NCBI GenBank assembly: GCA_965116865.1
Contig: OZ220727.1
Location: 2,976,001 to 3,040,000, forward strand
Direction of reading: 5' to 3'
DNA from: Aldehydirespirator sp965116865
Lineage (GTDB): Bacteria > Actinomycetota > Acidimicrobiia > Acidimicrobiales > Aldehydirespiratoraceae
Length of the DNA: 64,000 nucleotides
Below, piece by piece: positions 1-9,603 of the stretch. The position numbers were made by a program, and so were the translations under genes. A model generated the notes under the pieces. The model saw nothing but the letters and a program-made list of their open reading frames with translations, had not been told where the DNA came from and ran no database searches. The stretch's first letter is position 1, and each line of letters opens with the position of its first letter.

Positions 1-1
1 G

Positions 2-3000
2 ACGTTCACGACGGGCGATTGGGGCACCTACCAGTCGGTGGGGGTGCATGCCGACGCCGATGATGACATCTACGACGATGTTGTGACGCTGCGCCACACA
101 GCGTCGGGCGGCGTCTATGACGCGTCGGGTGATGTGGAGGTGACGGTTTCTGATGACGATGCTGCGGGGTTGGAGTTCACTTCGGGGTCGGTGTCTGTGG
201 CTGAGGGTGCCAGTGTCGAGTACGGGGTGAGGCTGTTGTCGCAGCCGTCGGGTGATGTGTCGGTGTCGGTGTCGGCGCTTGAGGGCAGTGATCTGGTGCT
301 GTCGGCCGCGACGGCGGGTTCGGGGTCTGTGCTGGTGTTGACGTTCACGACGGGCGATTGGGGCACCTACCAGTCGGTGGGGGTGCATGCCGACGCCGAT
401 GATGACATCTACGACGATGTTGTGACGCTGCGCCACACAGCGTCGGGCGGCGTCTATGACGCGTCGGGTGATGTGGAGGTGACGGTTTCTGATGACGATG
501 CTGCGGGGTTGGAGTTCACTTCGGGGTCGGTGTCTGTGGCTGAGGGTGCCAGTGTCGAGTACGGGGTGAGGCTGTTGTCGCAGCCGTCGGGTGATGTGTC
601 GGTGTCGGTGTCGGCGCTTGAGGGCAGTGATCTGGTGCTGTCGGCCGCGACGGCGGGTTCGGGGTCTGTGCTGGTGTTGACGTTCACGACGGGCGACTGG
701 GGCACCTACCAGTCGGTGACGGTGCATGCCAGCCACGACGACGACACTGTCGACGACGTTGTGACGCTGCGCCACACAGCGTCGGGCGGCGTCTATGACG
801 CGTCGGGTGATGTGGAGGTGACGGTTTCTGATGACGATGCTGCGGGGTTGGAGTTCACTTCGGGGTCGGTGTCTGTGGCTGAGGGTGCCAGTGTCGAGTA
901 CGGGGTGAGGCTGTTGTCGCAGCCGTCGGGTGATGTGTCGGTGTCGGTGTCGGCGCTTGAGGGCAGTGATCTGGTGCTGTCGGCCGCGACGGCGGGTTCG
1001 GTGTCGGGTTCGGGGTCTGTGCTGGTGTTGACGTTCACGACGGGCGACTGGGGCACCTACCAGTCGGTGACGGTGCATGCCGACGCCGATGATGACATCT
1101 ACGACGATGTTGTGACGCTGCGCCACACAGCGTCGGGCGGCGTCTATGACGCGTCGGGTGATGTGGAGGTGACGGTTTCTGATGACGATGCTGCGGGGTT
1201 GGAGTTCACTTCGGGGTCGGTGTCTGTGGCTGAGGGTGCCAGTGTCGAGTACGGGGTGAGGCTGTTGTCGCAGCCGTCGGGTGATGTGTCGGTGTCGGTG
1301 TCGGCGCTTGAGGGCAGTGATCTGGTGCTGTCGGCCGCGACGGCGGGTTCGGGGTCTGTGCTGGTGTTGACGTTCACGACGGGTGACTGGGGCACCTACC
1401 AGTCGGTGGGGGTGCATGCCGACGCCGATGATGACATCTACGACGATGTTGTGACGCTGCGCCACACAGCGTCGGGCGGCGTCTATGACGCGTCGGGTGA
1501 TGTGGAGGTGACGGTTTCTGATGACGATGCTGCGGGGTTGGAGTTCACTTCGGGGTCGGTGTCTGTGGCTGAGGGTGCCAGTGTCGAGTACGGGGTGAGG
1601 CTGTTGTCGCAGCCGTCGGGTGATGTGTCGGTGTCGGTGTCGGCGCTTGAGGGCAGTGATCTGGTGCTGTCGGCCGCGACGGCGGGTTCGGGGTCTGTGC
1701 TGGTGTTGACGTTCACGACGGGCGATTGGGGCACCTACCAGTCGGTGGGGGTGCATGCCGACGCCGATGATGACATCTACGACGATGTTGTGACGCTGCG
1801 CCACACAGCGTCGGGCGGCGTCTATGACGCGTCGGGTGATGTGGAGGTGACGGTTTCTGATGACGATGCTGCGGGGTTGGAGTTCACTTCGGGGTCGGTG
1901 TCTGTGGCTGAGGGTGCCAGTGTCGAGTACGGGGTGAGGCTGTTGTCGCAGCCGTCGGGTGATGTGTCGGTGTCGGTGTCGGCGCTTGAGGGCAGTGATC
2001 TGGTGCTGTCGGCCGCGACGGCGGGTTCGGGGTCTGTGCTGGTGTTGACGTTCACGACGGGCGATTGGGGCACCTACCAGTCGGTGGGGGTGCATGCCGA
2101 CGCCGATGATGACATCTACGACGATGTTGTGACGCTGCGCCACACAGCGTCGGGCGGCGTCTATGACGCGTCGGGTGATGTGGAGGTGACGGTTTCTGAT
2201 GACGATGCTGCGGGGTTGGAGTTCACTTCGGGGTCGGTGTCTGTGGCTGAGGGTGCCAGTGTCGAGTACGGGGTGAGGCTGTTGTCGCAGCCGTCGGGTG
2301 ATGTGTCGGTGTCGGTGTCGGCGCTTGAGGGCAGTGATCTGGTGCTGTCGGCCGCGACGGCGGGTTCGGGGTCTGTGCTGGTGTTGACGTTCACGACGGG
2401 CGACTGGGGCACCTACCAGTCGGTGACGGTGCATGCCAGCCACGACGACGACACTGTCGACGACTCTGTGACGCTGCGTCACGACACGTCGGGCGGCGGC
2501 TACGACGCGTCGGGCGATGTGGAGGTGACGGTCTCCGACGACGACGACGACACTGCGGGGTTGGAGTTCACTTCGGAGTTGGTGTCCACTTCGGGGTCGG
2601 TGTCTGTGGCTGAGGGTGCCAGTGTCGAGTACGGGGTGAGGCTGTTGTCGCAGCCGTCGGGTGATGTGACGGTGGTGGTGTCGGCGCTCGCGGGCAGCGA
2701 TCTGGTGCTGTCGGCCGCGACGGCGGGTTCGGTGTCGGTGTCGGGTTCGGGGTCTGTGTTTGCGTTGACGTTCACGACGGGCGATTGGAACGTGTTCCAG
2801 TCGGTGACGGTGCATGCTGTTGGTGACGATGACATTGTCGACGATGTTGTGACGCTGCGTCATGAGGCGTCGGGTGGTGGTTACGGCGGTGTGTCGGGTG
2901 ATGTGTCGGTGACGGTGAGTGATGATGATGTTGCTGGGTTGGTGTTCGATGCGGGTGCGGTGTCTGTGGCTGAGGGTGCCAGTGTCGAGTACGGGGTGAG

Positions 3001-5347
3001 GTTGTCGGGTGAGCCGTCGGGTGATGTGACGGTGGTGGTGTCGGCGCTCGCGGGCAGCGATCTGGTGCTGTCGTCGGCGACGGCGGGTTCGGTGTCGGTG
3101 TCGGGTTCGGGGTCTGTGTTTGCGTTGACGTTCACGACGGGCGATTGGAACGTGTTCCAGTCGGTGACGGTGCATGCTGTTGGTGACGATGACATCGTCG
3201 ACGATGTTGTGACGCTGCGTCATGAGGCGTCGGGTGGTGGTTACGGCGGTGTGTCGGGTGATGTGTCGGTGACGGTGAGTGATGATGATGTTGCTGGGTT
3301 GGTGTTCGATGCGGGTGCGGTGTCTGTGGCTGAGGGGGCCAGCGTCGAGTACGGGGTGAGGTTGTCGTCGCAGCCGTCGGGGGATGTGTCGGTGTCGGTG
3401 TCGGGGGGTGTGGGCAGTGATCTGGTGTTGGTGTCGGGTTCGGTGTCGGTGTCGGGTTCGGGGTTTGCGTTGACGTTCACGACGGGCGATTGGAATGTGT
3501 TCCAGTCGGTGACGGTGCATGCTGTTGGTGACGATGACATTGTCGACGATGTTGTGACGCTGCGTCATGAAACGTCGGGCGGTGGTTACGGCGGTGTGTC
3601 GGGTGATGTGTCGGTGACGGTGAGTGATGATGATGTTGCTGGGTTGGTGTTCGATGCGGGGTCGGTGTCTGTGGGTGAGGGTTCGCGTGCGGTTTATGGG
3701 GTGAGGTTGTCGGGTGAGCCGTCGGGGCTTGTGTCGGTGTCGGTGTCGGGGGGTGTGGGCAGTGATCTGGTGTTGGTGTCGGGTTCGGTGTCGGTGTCGG
3801 GTTCGGGGTTTGCGTTGACGTTCACGACGGGCGATTGGAACGTGTTCCAGTCGGTGACGGTGCATGCTGTTGGTGACGATGACATTGTCGACGATGTTGT
3901 GACGCTGCGTCATGAGGCGTCGGGTGGTGGTTACGGCGGTGTGTCGGGTGATGTGTCGGTGACGGTGAGTGATGATGATGTTGCTGGGTTGGTGTGCGAC
4001 CCGGGGTCGGTGTCTGTGGTTGAGGGTGCCAGCGCCGAGTACGGGGTGAGGTTGTCGTCGCAGCCGTCGGGTGATGTGATGGTGACGGTGTCGGCGCTCG
4101 CGGCGAGCGATCTGGTGCTGTCGGCCGCGACGGCGGGTTCGGGGTCTGTGCTGTCGTTGACGTTCACGACGAGCGACTGGGACGTGTTCCGGTCGGTGAG
4201 AGTGCATGCCGATCACGACCGTGACATCGTCGACGACGCGGAGACGCTGCGCCACATCGCGTCGGGCGACGGCTACGACGCGTTGGATGATATGACGGTG
4301 ACGGTCTCCGACGATGACACCGCGGGGTTGGAGTTCGACCCGGGGTCGGTGTCTGTGGTTGAGGGTGCCAGCGCCGAGTACGGGGTGAGGTTGTCGTCGC
4401 AGCCGTCGGGTGATGTGATGGTGACGGTGTCGGCGCTCGCGGCGAGCGATCTGGTGCTGTCGGCCGCGACGGCGGGTTCGGGGTCTGTGCTGTCGTTGAC
4501 GTTCACGACGAGCGACTGGGACGTGTTCCAGTCGGTGAGAGTGCATGCCGATCACGACCGTGACATCGTCGACGATGTTGTGACGCTGCGTCATGAAACG
4601 TCGGGTGGTGGTTACGGCGGTGTGTCGGGTGATGTGTCGGTGACGGTGAGTGATGATGATGTTGCTGGGTTGGTGTTCGATGCGGGGTCGGTGTCTGTGG
4701 GTGAGGGTTCGCGTGCGGTTTATGGGGTGAGGTTGTCGGGTGAGCCGTCGGGGCTTGTGTCGGTGTCGGTGTCGGGGGGTGTGGGCAGTGATCTGGTGTT
4801 GGTGTCGGGTTCGGTGTCGGTGTCGGGTTCGGGGTTTGCGTTGACGTTCACGACGGGCGATTGGAACGTGTTCCAGTCGGTGACGGTGCATGCTGTTGGT
4901 GACGATGACATCGTCGACGATGTTGTGACGCTGCGTCATGAGGCGTCGGGTGGTGGTTACGGCGGTGTGTCGGGTGATGTGTCGGTGACGGTGAGTGATG
5001 ATGATGTTGCTGGGTTGGTGTGCGACCCGGGGTCGGTGTCTGTGGTTGAGGGCGCCAGCGCCGAGTACGGGGTGAGGTTGTCGTCGCAGCCGTCGAGTAA
5101 TGTGATGGTGACGGTGTCGGCGCTCGCGGCGAGCGATCTGGTGCTGTCGGCCGCGACGGCGGGTTCGGGGTCTGTGCTGTCGTTGACGTTCACGACGAGC
5201 GACTGGGACGTGTTCCGGTCGGTGAGAGTGCATGCCGATCACGACCGTGACATCGTCGACGACGCGGAGACGCTGCGCCACATCGCGTCGGGCGACGGCT
5301 ACGACGCGTCGGATGATATGACGGTGACGGTCTCCGACGATGACACC
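2..5347 (+). repeat. Tandem 339-bp coding repeats (Calx-beta-like)
   Basis: The period is 339 bp (113 codons). Units between about 115 and 2500 are almost base-for-base identical, apart from one 351-bp unit near 793-1143 that carries a 12-bp insertion (an extra SVSG) and a swap between a DADDDIYDD and a SHDDDTVDD segment. Units after 2500 are more diverged (AGLVFDAG, AGLVCDPG, AGLEFDPG types) and occur in mosaic order, as expected from unequal exchange between units. Confidence 0.9.
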
Positions 5348-5962
5348 GCGCCGCCTCCGCCGCCGCCTCCGCCATCTCCTCCAGAGGATCCTTCTCCGCC
5401 GCAGTTCGGGGGGTTCGTCGACGTGAGCATCGACAGTGTCCACGCGGCGGCCATCGAAACGATGTTCCACAACGGCCTCACTCGCGGCTGCGGTACCGAC
5501 CCGCCGAGCTTCTGCCCCGAGCAGCCCGTCACCAGGGCTCAGATGGCCGGCTTCCTGCATCGAGCGCTCGGCTTGGTCGATGCTCCGCGGCCTGCGGGAT
5601 TCGTCGATGTGGACTCGGAGAGTCCCCACGCGGCGGCCATCGATGCCTTGTACCACAGTGGTGTCACCGTGGGCTGCGGCAGCGACCCGCTGCGCTTCTG
5701 CCCCGACCTGCTCGTCACCAGGGCTCAGATGGCCGGCTTCCTGCATCGAGCGCTCGGCTTGGTCGATGCTCCGCGGCCTGCGGGATTCGTCGATGTGGAG
5801 CCGGGGAGTCCCCACGCGGCGGCCATCGATGCCTTGTACCACAGTGGTGTCACCGTGGGCTGCGGCAGCGACCCGCTGCGCTTCTGCCCCGACCTGCCCG
5901 TCACAAGGGCTCAGATGGCCAGCCTTCTGCGACGCGCCCTCGACCTCGACACAACCGCATAA
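2..5962 (+). CDS. Giant Calx-beta-type repeat surface protein with C-terminal SLH-like units (5' end outside window)
   Basis: The frame is open from the first bases, so the N-terminus lies upstream; 1986 codons are visible. The product is about 15 copies of a ~113-residue unit with Calx-beta character: a strand with SVSVAEG, then YGVRL, PSGDV, FTTGDW, VTLRH and a closing VTVSDDD turn rich in Asp that could bind calcium. A proline run and linker (about 5350-5405) leads to three SLH-like units (about 5409-5962), each starting GFVDV, with two Cys (GCG, FCP) and the TRAQMAGFLHRAL helix. Repeats of this kind are typical of secreted adhesins, and SLH-like ends usually anchor to the cell wall; both roles are inferred. 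The first seven units are nearly identical in DNA, which means recent homogenisation or expansion and also makes assembly collapse likely. Confidence 0.85.
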   Translation, partial: TFTTGDWGTYQSVGVHADADDDIYDDVVTLRHTASGGVYDASGDVEVTVSDDDAAGLEFTSGSVSVAEGASVEYGVRLLSQPSGDVSVSVSALEGSDLVLSAATAGSGSVLVLTFTTGDWGTYQSVGVHADADDDIYDDVVTLRHTASGGVYDASGDVEVTVSDDDAAGLEFTSGSVSVAEGASVEYGVRLLSQPSGDVSVSVSALEGSDLVLSAATAGSGSVLVLTFTTGDWGTYQSVTVHASHDDDTVDDVVTLRHTASGGVYDASGDVEVTVSDDDAAGLEFTSGSVSVAEGASVEYGVRLLSQPSGDVSVSVSALEGSDLVLSAATAGSVSGSGSVLVLTFTTGDWGTYQSVTVHADADDDIYDDVVTLRHTASGGVYDASGDVEVTVSDDDAAGLEFTSGSVSVAEGASVEYGVRLLSQPSGDVSVSVSALEGSDLVLSAATAGSGSVLVLTFTTGDWGTYQSVGVHADADDDIYDDVVTLRHTASGGVYDASGDVEVTVSDDDAAGLEFTSGSVSVAEGASVEYGVRLLSQPSGDVSVSVSALEGSDLVLSAATAGSGSVLVLTFTTGDWGTYQSVGVHADADDDIYDDVVTLRHTASGGVYDASGDVEVTVSDDDAAGLEFTSGSVSVAEGASVEYGVRLLSQPSGDVSVSVSALEGSDLVLSAATAGSGSVLVLTFTTGDWGTYQSVGVHADADDDIYDDVVTLRHTASGGVYDASGDVEVTVSDDDAAGLEFTSGSVSVAEGASVEYGVRLLSQPSGDVSVSVSALEGSDLVLSAATAGSGSVLVLTFTTGDWGTYQSVTVHASHDDDTVDDSVTLRHDTSGGGYDASGDVEVTVSDDDDDTAGLEFTSELVSTSGSVSVAEGASVEYGVRLLSQPSGDVTVVVSALAGSDLVLSAATAGSVSVSGSGSVFALTFTTGDWNVFQSVTVHAVGDDDIVDDVVTLRHEASGGGYGGVSGDVSVTVSDDDVAGLVFDAGAVSVAEGASVEYGVRLSGEPSGDVTVVVSALAGSDLVLSSATAGSVSVSGSGSVFALTFTTGDWNVFQSVTVHAVGDDDIVDDVVTLRHEASGGGYGGVSGDVSVTVSDDDVAGLVFDAGAVSVAEGASVEYGVRLSSQPSGDVSVSVSGGVGSDLVLVSGSVSVSGSGFALTFTTGDWNVFQSVTVHAVGDDDIVDDVVTLRHETSGGGYGGVSGDVSVTVSDDDVAGLVFDAGSVSVGEGSRAVYGVRLSGEPSGLVSVSVSGGVGSDLVLVSGSVSVSGSGFALTFTTGDWNVFQSVTVHAVGDDDIVDDVVTLRHEASGGGYGGVSGDVSVTVSDDDVAGLVCDPGSVSVVEGASAEYGVRLSSQPSGDVMVTVSALAASDLVLSAATAGSGSVLSLTFTTSDWDVFRSVRVHADHDRDIVDDAETLRHIASGDGYDALDDMTVTVSDDDTAGLEFDPGSVSVVEGASAEYGVRLSSQPSGDVMVTVSALAASDLVLSAATAGSGSVLSLTFTTSDWDVFQSVRVHADHDRDIVDDVVTLRHETSGGGYGGVSGDVSVTVSDDDVAGLVFDAGSVSVGEGSRAVYGVRLSGEPSGLVSVSVSGGVGSDLVLVSGSVSVSGSGFALTFTTGDWNVFQSVTVHAVGDDDIVDDVVTLRHEASGGGYGGVSGDVSVTVSDDDVAGLVCDPGSVSVVEGASAEYGVRLSSQPSSNVMVTVSALAASDLVLSAATAGSGSVLSLTFTTSDWDVFRSVRVHADHDRDIVDDAETLRHIASGDGYDASDDMTVTVSDDDTAPPPPPPPPSPPEDPSPPQFGGFVDVSIDSVHAAAIETMFHNGLTRGCGTDPPSFCPEQPVTRAQMAGFLHRALGLVDAPRPAGFVDVDSESPHAAAIDALYHSGVTVGCGSDPLRFCPDLLVTRAQMAGFLHRALGLVDAPRPAGFVDVEPGSPHAAAIDALYHSGVTVGCGSDPLRFCPDLPVTRAQMASLLRRALDLDTTA

Positions 5963-6213
5963 GCGGCTCTTCGCGTTTGAGGGTGCAGTGAGGGGCATGA
6001 GCATCGCTGAGTTTCAAGGCTCCTATCAGGCCACATCCGCTCGACCGGTCGGCGCGCGCCCCACCGCCGAGAAAAGGTGCCGAGGGCGCTAGCGCCACCG
6101 ACCCCACACCCGCCGCCGCACCCCCGACCCAGCCCCAAAGGCTGCCCCCACAACGGCCTACTGAAAGATCTGGACTAGCGGACCCTGGAACGGATCCGGG
6201 GGGCTCGGGGGGC

Positions 6214-7869
6214 TCACGGCTCGTCGGACTCCATCTTCCCGAGCTCGGATCGGATCTCGTCCATGAGCAGCACCAGATGGATGACGTCGGCACTGGTGAC
6301 CGAGCCCAGGAAGCGACCCGACTCCGGGTCCGTCACCGGGATGACCGTCTGGGAGGCGTTGGTCATCAGCTCCAGCGCGTCGTGGATCGGATCGTCGGGC
6401 CCGGCGTCCAGTGTCTCGGCCCGCATCACTCCTCCGAGCGTGGCGGTCGCCGCGGAGCGCCGACGCACGGAGCGCAGCCCGCTCGTCGAGACGATCCCAG
6501 ACACCTCGCCGTCGTCCACCACCAGGTAGTCGTGCTGGTTGGGCACGGTCCATGCGTCCACGAACTCCGCGACCGTGGTGTGCGACCCGGGATACTCGCG
6601 TGTGGCGTCCAGCACGGCACGGACTTTGACGCCCTTGAGCGCGTAGCGGGCGAAGGACGGCGCCACCGTCTCGGGGAGCGAGGGGTGGTCCGGCAGCACC
6701 GCCCGTTCCACCGCGAAGTTCAAGACGGCCGGCATGAACAGGATGTAGCCGAACATGGTCAGCACCAGCAGCGAGAAGATCTCCTTGGGGATGACCTCCA
6801 TCTCGAAGAGCACGAGCAGGAAGGCGATCTCGGCCACGCCCTTCGACATCAGGCCGGTCGCCAGCGCGAACGGAGCGTCGATCCGGGTGACGTAGGTGCC
6901 GATGAAGGCCCCGGCGAACTTGCCCGCGAGCGGTACGCCTACCAGGGCCAGCGCTGTCGCAGGGGCCAGATCCAGGAAGGAGAGGTCGAAGTGGAGGCCG
7001 GCCGAGGCGAAGAACAGCGGCACGAAGAAGCCCTCCGAGGCGCTGCGCATGCCGGGCATGATGTCGTCGCGCACGTTCTGCGACAGCCCCGACAGGGCGG
7101 CCCCGAACAGCAGCGCCCCGATCGTGCCGTGCAGCCCCATGTTCTCGGCGCCCACCACGACAAGGAACAGGCCTCCGAGCAGCAGCCCGAACGACAGTTC
7201 GGGCACGTTGAAGACTCGCCGCAGCGTGACGATCGTTGCAGGCAGGGCTTTCGCCGACAGCAGCCATGCCACCACCACGAATCCGACGATCTTGCCCAGC
7301 AGCGTCAGCACCGTCCCCGCGTTGAGGTCGTGGCCGTGCTCCCCGACGGTGAATCCCACCACCAGCAGCGAGGCGACCTCCGCGATGATCACGATTGTGA
7401 AGATCTTCAGCCCGATGGGCTGTTTGAGCGTTCCCGAGTCGGACAGGACCTTGGCCGCGAGGCCGAGGCTTGACAGCGACAGGATCCCGGCCAGCGCCAG
7501 CGCCTCGTCGAACGCCAGCCCCAGTCCCAGATCGACGCCGAAGATGTCCGACGTGACGACGAGGGCCGCCATCAGCGATATGAGCACCGAGATTATGGCC
7601 GCTGCGAAGTACCGCCCCCGCATCGTGGCCACGAAGCCCGGGACGTCGATCTCGTCGAGCCCGACGAGGAAGAACAGCACGAAGATGCCGATCTCGAGGA
7701 ACAGGTTCAGGTCGTGGCTCGGCTCGACGATCCCGGAGGCCGGCCCGAGCAGCACGCCTGTCAGCGTGAACGCGATGATCGAGCTCAGGCTGAAGCGGCT
7801 GAGCAGCCCCTCCAGCAGCTTCGCCGCCACTATCAGCAGACCTATCGGCAGGAACACGTCCAGTAGCAC
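6214..7869 (-). CDS. CPA2/Kef-type cation:proton antiporter with C-terminal CBS domains
   Basis: The 551-residue product should be an inner-membrane monovalent cation/proton exchanger. Roughly the first 390 residues are hydrophobic with about 12 membrane segments of the Na_H_Exchanger fold (early LLGPASGIV, FLVGLDEI, later LSSLGLAAKVL). The last ~130 residues are soluble and look like a CBS pair (HDYLVVDDGEVSGIVS; then QTVIPVTDPES...FLGSVTSADV), which usually binds an adenine nucleotide and gates transport. The start is a GTG preceded by a GGGGGAG-type ribosome site. A TrkA/RCK domain, usual in Kef proteins, is not seen. It is a single gene facing the STAS gene. The antiporter family call is secure; the ion is not known. 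Confidence 0.85.
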   Translation of the reverse strand: MLLDVFLPIGLLIVAAKLLEGLLSRFSLSSIIAFTLTGVLLGPASGIVEPSHDLNLFLEIGIFVLFFLVGLDEIDVPGFVATMRGRYFAAAIISVLISLMAALVVTSDIFGVDLGLGLAFDEALALAGILSLSSLGLAAKVLSDSGTLKQPIGLKIFTIVIIAEVASLLVVGFTVGEHGHDLNAGTVLTLLGKIVGFVVVAWLLSAKALPATIVTLRRVFNVPELSFGLLLGGLFLVVVGAENMGLHGTIGALLFGAALSGLSQNVRDDIMPGMRSASEGFFVPLFFASAGLHFDLSFLDLAPATALALVGVPLAGKFAGAFIGTYVTRIDAPFALATGLMSKGVAEIAFLLVLFEMEVIPKEIFSLLVLTMFGYILFMPAVLNFAVERAVLPDHPSLPETVAPSFARYALKGVKVRAVLDATREYPGSHTTVAEFVDAWTVPNQHDYLVVDDGEVSGIVSTSGLRSVRRRSAATATLGGVMRAETLDAGPDDPIHDALELMTNASQTVIPVTDPESGRFLGSVTSADVIHLVLLMDEIRSELGKMESDEP

Positions 7870-8180
7870 TCGACCGGCTCCCCCGTGTCAGGCGATGAGA
7901 CAACGATGAGACAACGAGCCGAGGCTACTTGACGGTGGTCGCATCGGCCGAGTCGGGCGCAGGCGCCTGCCGGACGGCGTGCCGCGCGACGGTGCTCGAG
8001 GTGTGGGCCAAGTCGCGTGGGACTGGCAGGGCGCCGGTGCCGGGCGGAGCCGCAGCGGCAGGATGGACCAGTCACGGCTGCTCGGTAGGCGCGTGCCGGA
8101 CTGAGGGGCTAGCATGGCGGTCCGTCAGGCGGCTACGGTCAGCCGACGGCTGTTTCGCTATACCGAGGAGACGCGGTTCA
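7870..8180. other. Divergent intergenic region between the antiporter and STAS genes
   Basis: There is no convincing gene in these 311 bp. It must hold the promoters for the leftward antiporter and the rightward STAS gene. A short tandem copy of gatgagacaac lies near 7893-7915. The frame of the STAS gene stays open upstream, but without family similarity. Confidence 0.5.
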
Positions 8181-8519
8181 TTGAATATCAGCACTGACAG
8201 GCAGGGGGGAGCGTTGATTGCGATGGCTGAGGGTCGCGTCGACGGCGCCAACGCCCTCGAGTTCCATGAGGCGCTGGAGGCCGCCATCACCCCGGACGAC
8301 ACCGGGATGGTGCTGGACTTCGAAGGCATCTCGTACATCAGCAGTGCCGGCCTGCGCGTCGTCCTGCTCGTTGCCAAGACGCTCCAGAAGCAGAACGCCA
8401 AGATGGCCGTCTGCTCGCTGTCCGACTCGATTCGGGAGATCTTCGAGATCAGCGGGTTCGACAAGATCATCCCGGTCCACGGATCGCGCGCCGACGCCCT
8501 CGCCGGCGTTGGAGGCTGA
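8181..8519 (+). CDS. STAS-domain anti-sigma factor antagonist
   Basis: The 112-residue product is a single STAS domain. The central ISYISSAGLRVVLLVAK segment carries the conserved Ser that the partner anti-sigma kinase phosphorylates in SpoIIAA/RsbV proteins, so the likely role is partner-switching control of a sigma factor. I chose the TTG at 8181 because GAGGAG ends 10 bases upstream and the domain begins right after it; the open frame further upstream has no domain. No anti-sigma kinase or sigma gene is next to it. The nuo operon starts 66 bp downstream. Confidence 0.8.
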   Translation: MNISTDRQGGALIAMAEGRVDGANALEFHEALEAAITPDDTGMVLDFEGISYISSAGLRVVLLVAKTLQKQNAKMAVCSLSDSIREIFEISGFDKIIPVHGSRADALAGVGG

Positions 8520-8585
8520 TCGGCGGCCCAGCCGCAAGAGTTCGCTGACGCGTCGCGGGCCGCCCCGCCGGTAGGCTTCCGGCCC

Positions 8586-8951
8586 GTGTCGGAGTTCCTG
8601 CGCACCTACCTGACCGTCGGCATATTCGGGGCTCTCGGCGTGGTCGTCGTGGCCGCGCTGCTGGGCGCCGGCCGGATCGTGCGGCCGTCCCGTCCCACCC
8701 CGGCGAAGGTCGAGAACTACGAGTCTGGCGTCGACCCTGTCGGCGACATGTGGTCGCAGGCCAACATCCGCTACTACGTCTTCGCCCTGCTGTTCGTGCT
8801 GTTCGATGTGGAGGCCGTGTTCATCTTCCCGTGGGCCGCCCGCCTGGAGGCCTACGCGCTGTTCGGCCTCGTGGAGATGGCCATCTTCATCTTCATCCTG
8901 CTTCTCGGCCTGCTGTACGCTTGGCGCAAGAGGATGCTGCGGTGGGTCTGA
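8586..8951 (+). CDS. nuoA: NADH-quinone oxidoreductase subunit A
   Basis: This 121-residue membrane subunit of respiratory complex I belongs to the proton-pumping arm near the quinone site. It has three membrane segments, the loop signature ENYESGVDPVG and the conserved acidic FDVEAVFIFPWA in the second helix. Length is normal for the family. It begins with GTG and opens the nuo operon. Its last codons and stop are duplicated at once (18-bp unit at 8936-8953 and 8954-8971), and related sequence recurs at the nuoB start, so an original nuoA/nuoB overlap has apparently been split. Confidence 0.93.
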   Translation: MSEFLRTYLTVGIFGALGVVVVAALLGAGRIVRPSRPTPAKVENYESGVDPVGDMWSQANIRYYVFALLFVLFDVEAVFIFPWAARLEAYALFGLVEMAIFIFILLLGLLYAWRKRMLRWV

Positions 8952-9102
8952 GCGCTGCGGTGGGTCTGAGCGTGGTTGATCAGCCAGAGCTGCGCCCAGA
9001 GCTGCGCGCTGTCGGGGCTTGTCGGGTGCTGCAGGATGCTGTGGCGGGTTCGGCCGTCTGTGCGACGAGTCCGGCCGCGCGGCGCCGCGGCGGGAGGATC
9101 CG

Positions 9103-9603
9103 GTGGGTCTAGTCGAGTCGGGCAGGATGCCCGGGCCGCTGTCGACGCTGCTCAACATGAGCCGCAAGTACTCGCTGTGGGTGTACCAGTGGGGCCTGGC
9201 CTGCTGCGCCATAGAGATGGGGGCGGCCTTCGGCTCGCCCCGCTACGACGTGATGCGCCTCGGAGTGATCCCTCTGCCGGCCAGCCCGCGGCAGGCCGAC
9301 TTGGTGGTGATCTCCGGCACCGTCACCGACAAGATGGCGCCCTCGGTGCTGCGCCTCTACGAGCAGATGCCCGACCCCAAGTACGTGATCTCGATGGGTT
9401 CGTGCGCCAACTGCGGCGGTCCCTACTGGGACAGCTACTCGGTCACCAAGGGCGTCGATCAGATCATTCCGGTCGACGTGTACGTGCCCGGCTGCCCGCC
9501 CCGTCCCGAGGCCCTGCTCGAAGGCATAGTCATGTTGCAGGAGCGCATCCAGAACGAGGACATGGGCGAGCGCTGGAGGGGTGAGCCGGTTGTCGTCGCC
9601 TGA
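9103..9603 (+). CDS. nuoB: NADH-quinone oxidoreductase subunit B
   Basis: This 166-residue peripheral subunit carries the terminal N2 iron-sulfur cluster that passes electrons to quinone. The ligand motifs are present: LACCAIEM, GSCANCGGPY and VPGCPPRP. I chose the GTG at 9103 because GGGAGG lies just upstream and the length then fits the family; a longer frame from 9019 has no conserved extension. Its 3' end overlaps nuoC by 23 bp. Confidence 0.93.
   Translation: MGLVESGRMPGPLSTLLNMSRKYSLWVYQWGLACCAIEMGAAFGSPRYDVMRLGVIPLPASPRQADLVVISGTVTDKMAPSVLRLYEQMPDPKYVISMGSCANCGGPYWDSYSVTKGVDQIIPVDVYVPGCPPRPEALLEGIVMLQERIQNEDMGERWRGEPVVVA

Noticed and set aside
115..5375. Many 60-110-codon minus-strand frames within the giant repeat gene
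   Set aside because: They recur with the 339-bp period and are antisense shadows of the Calx-beta units.
6085..6096. GGCGCTAGCGCC palindrome after the giant surface gene
   Set aside because: Too short and without a T-run, so not enough to call a terminator or operator.
6158..7903. A 581-codon minus-strand frame over the antiporter
   Set aside because: Arg/Gly/Ala-rich out-of-frame shadow; the antiporter frame has clear membrane helices and CBS motifs.
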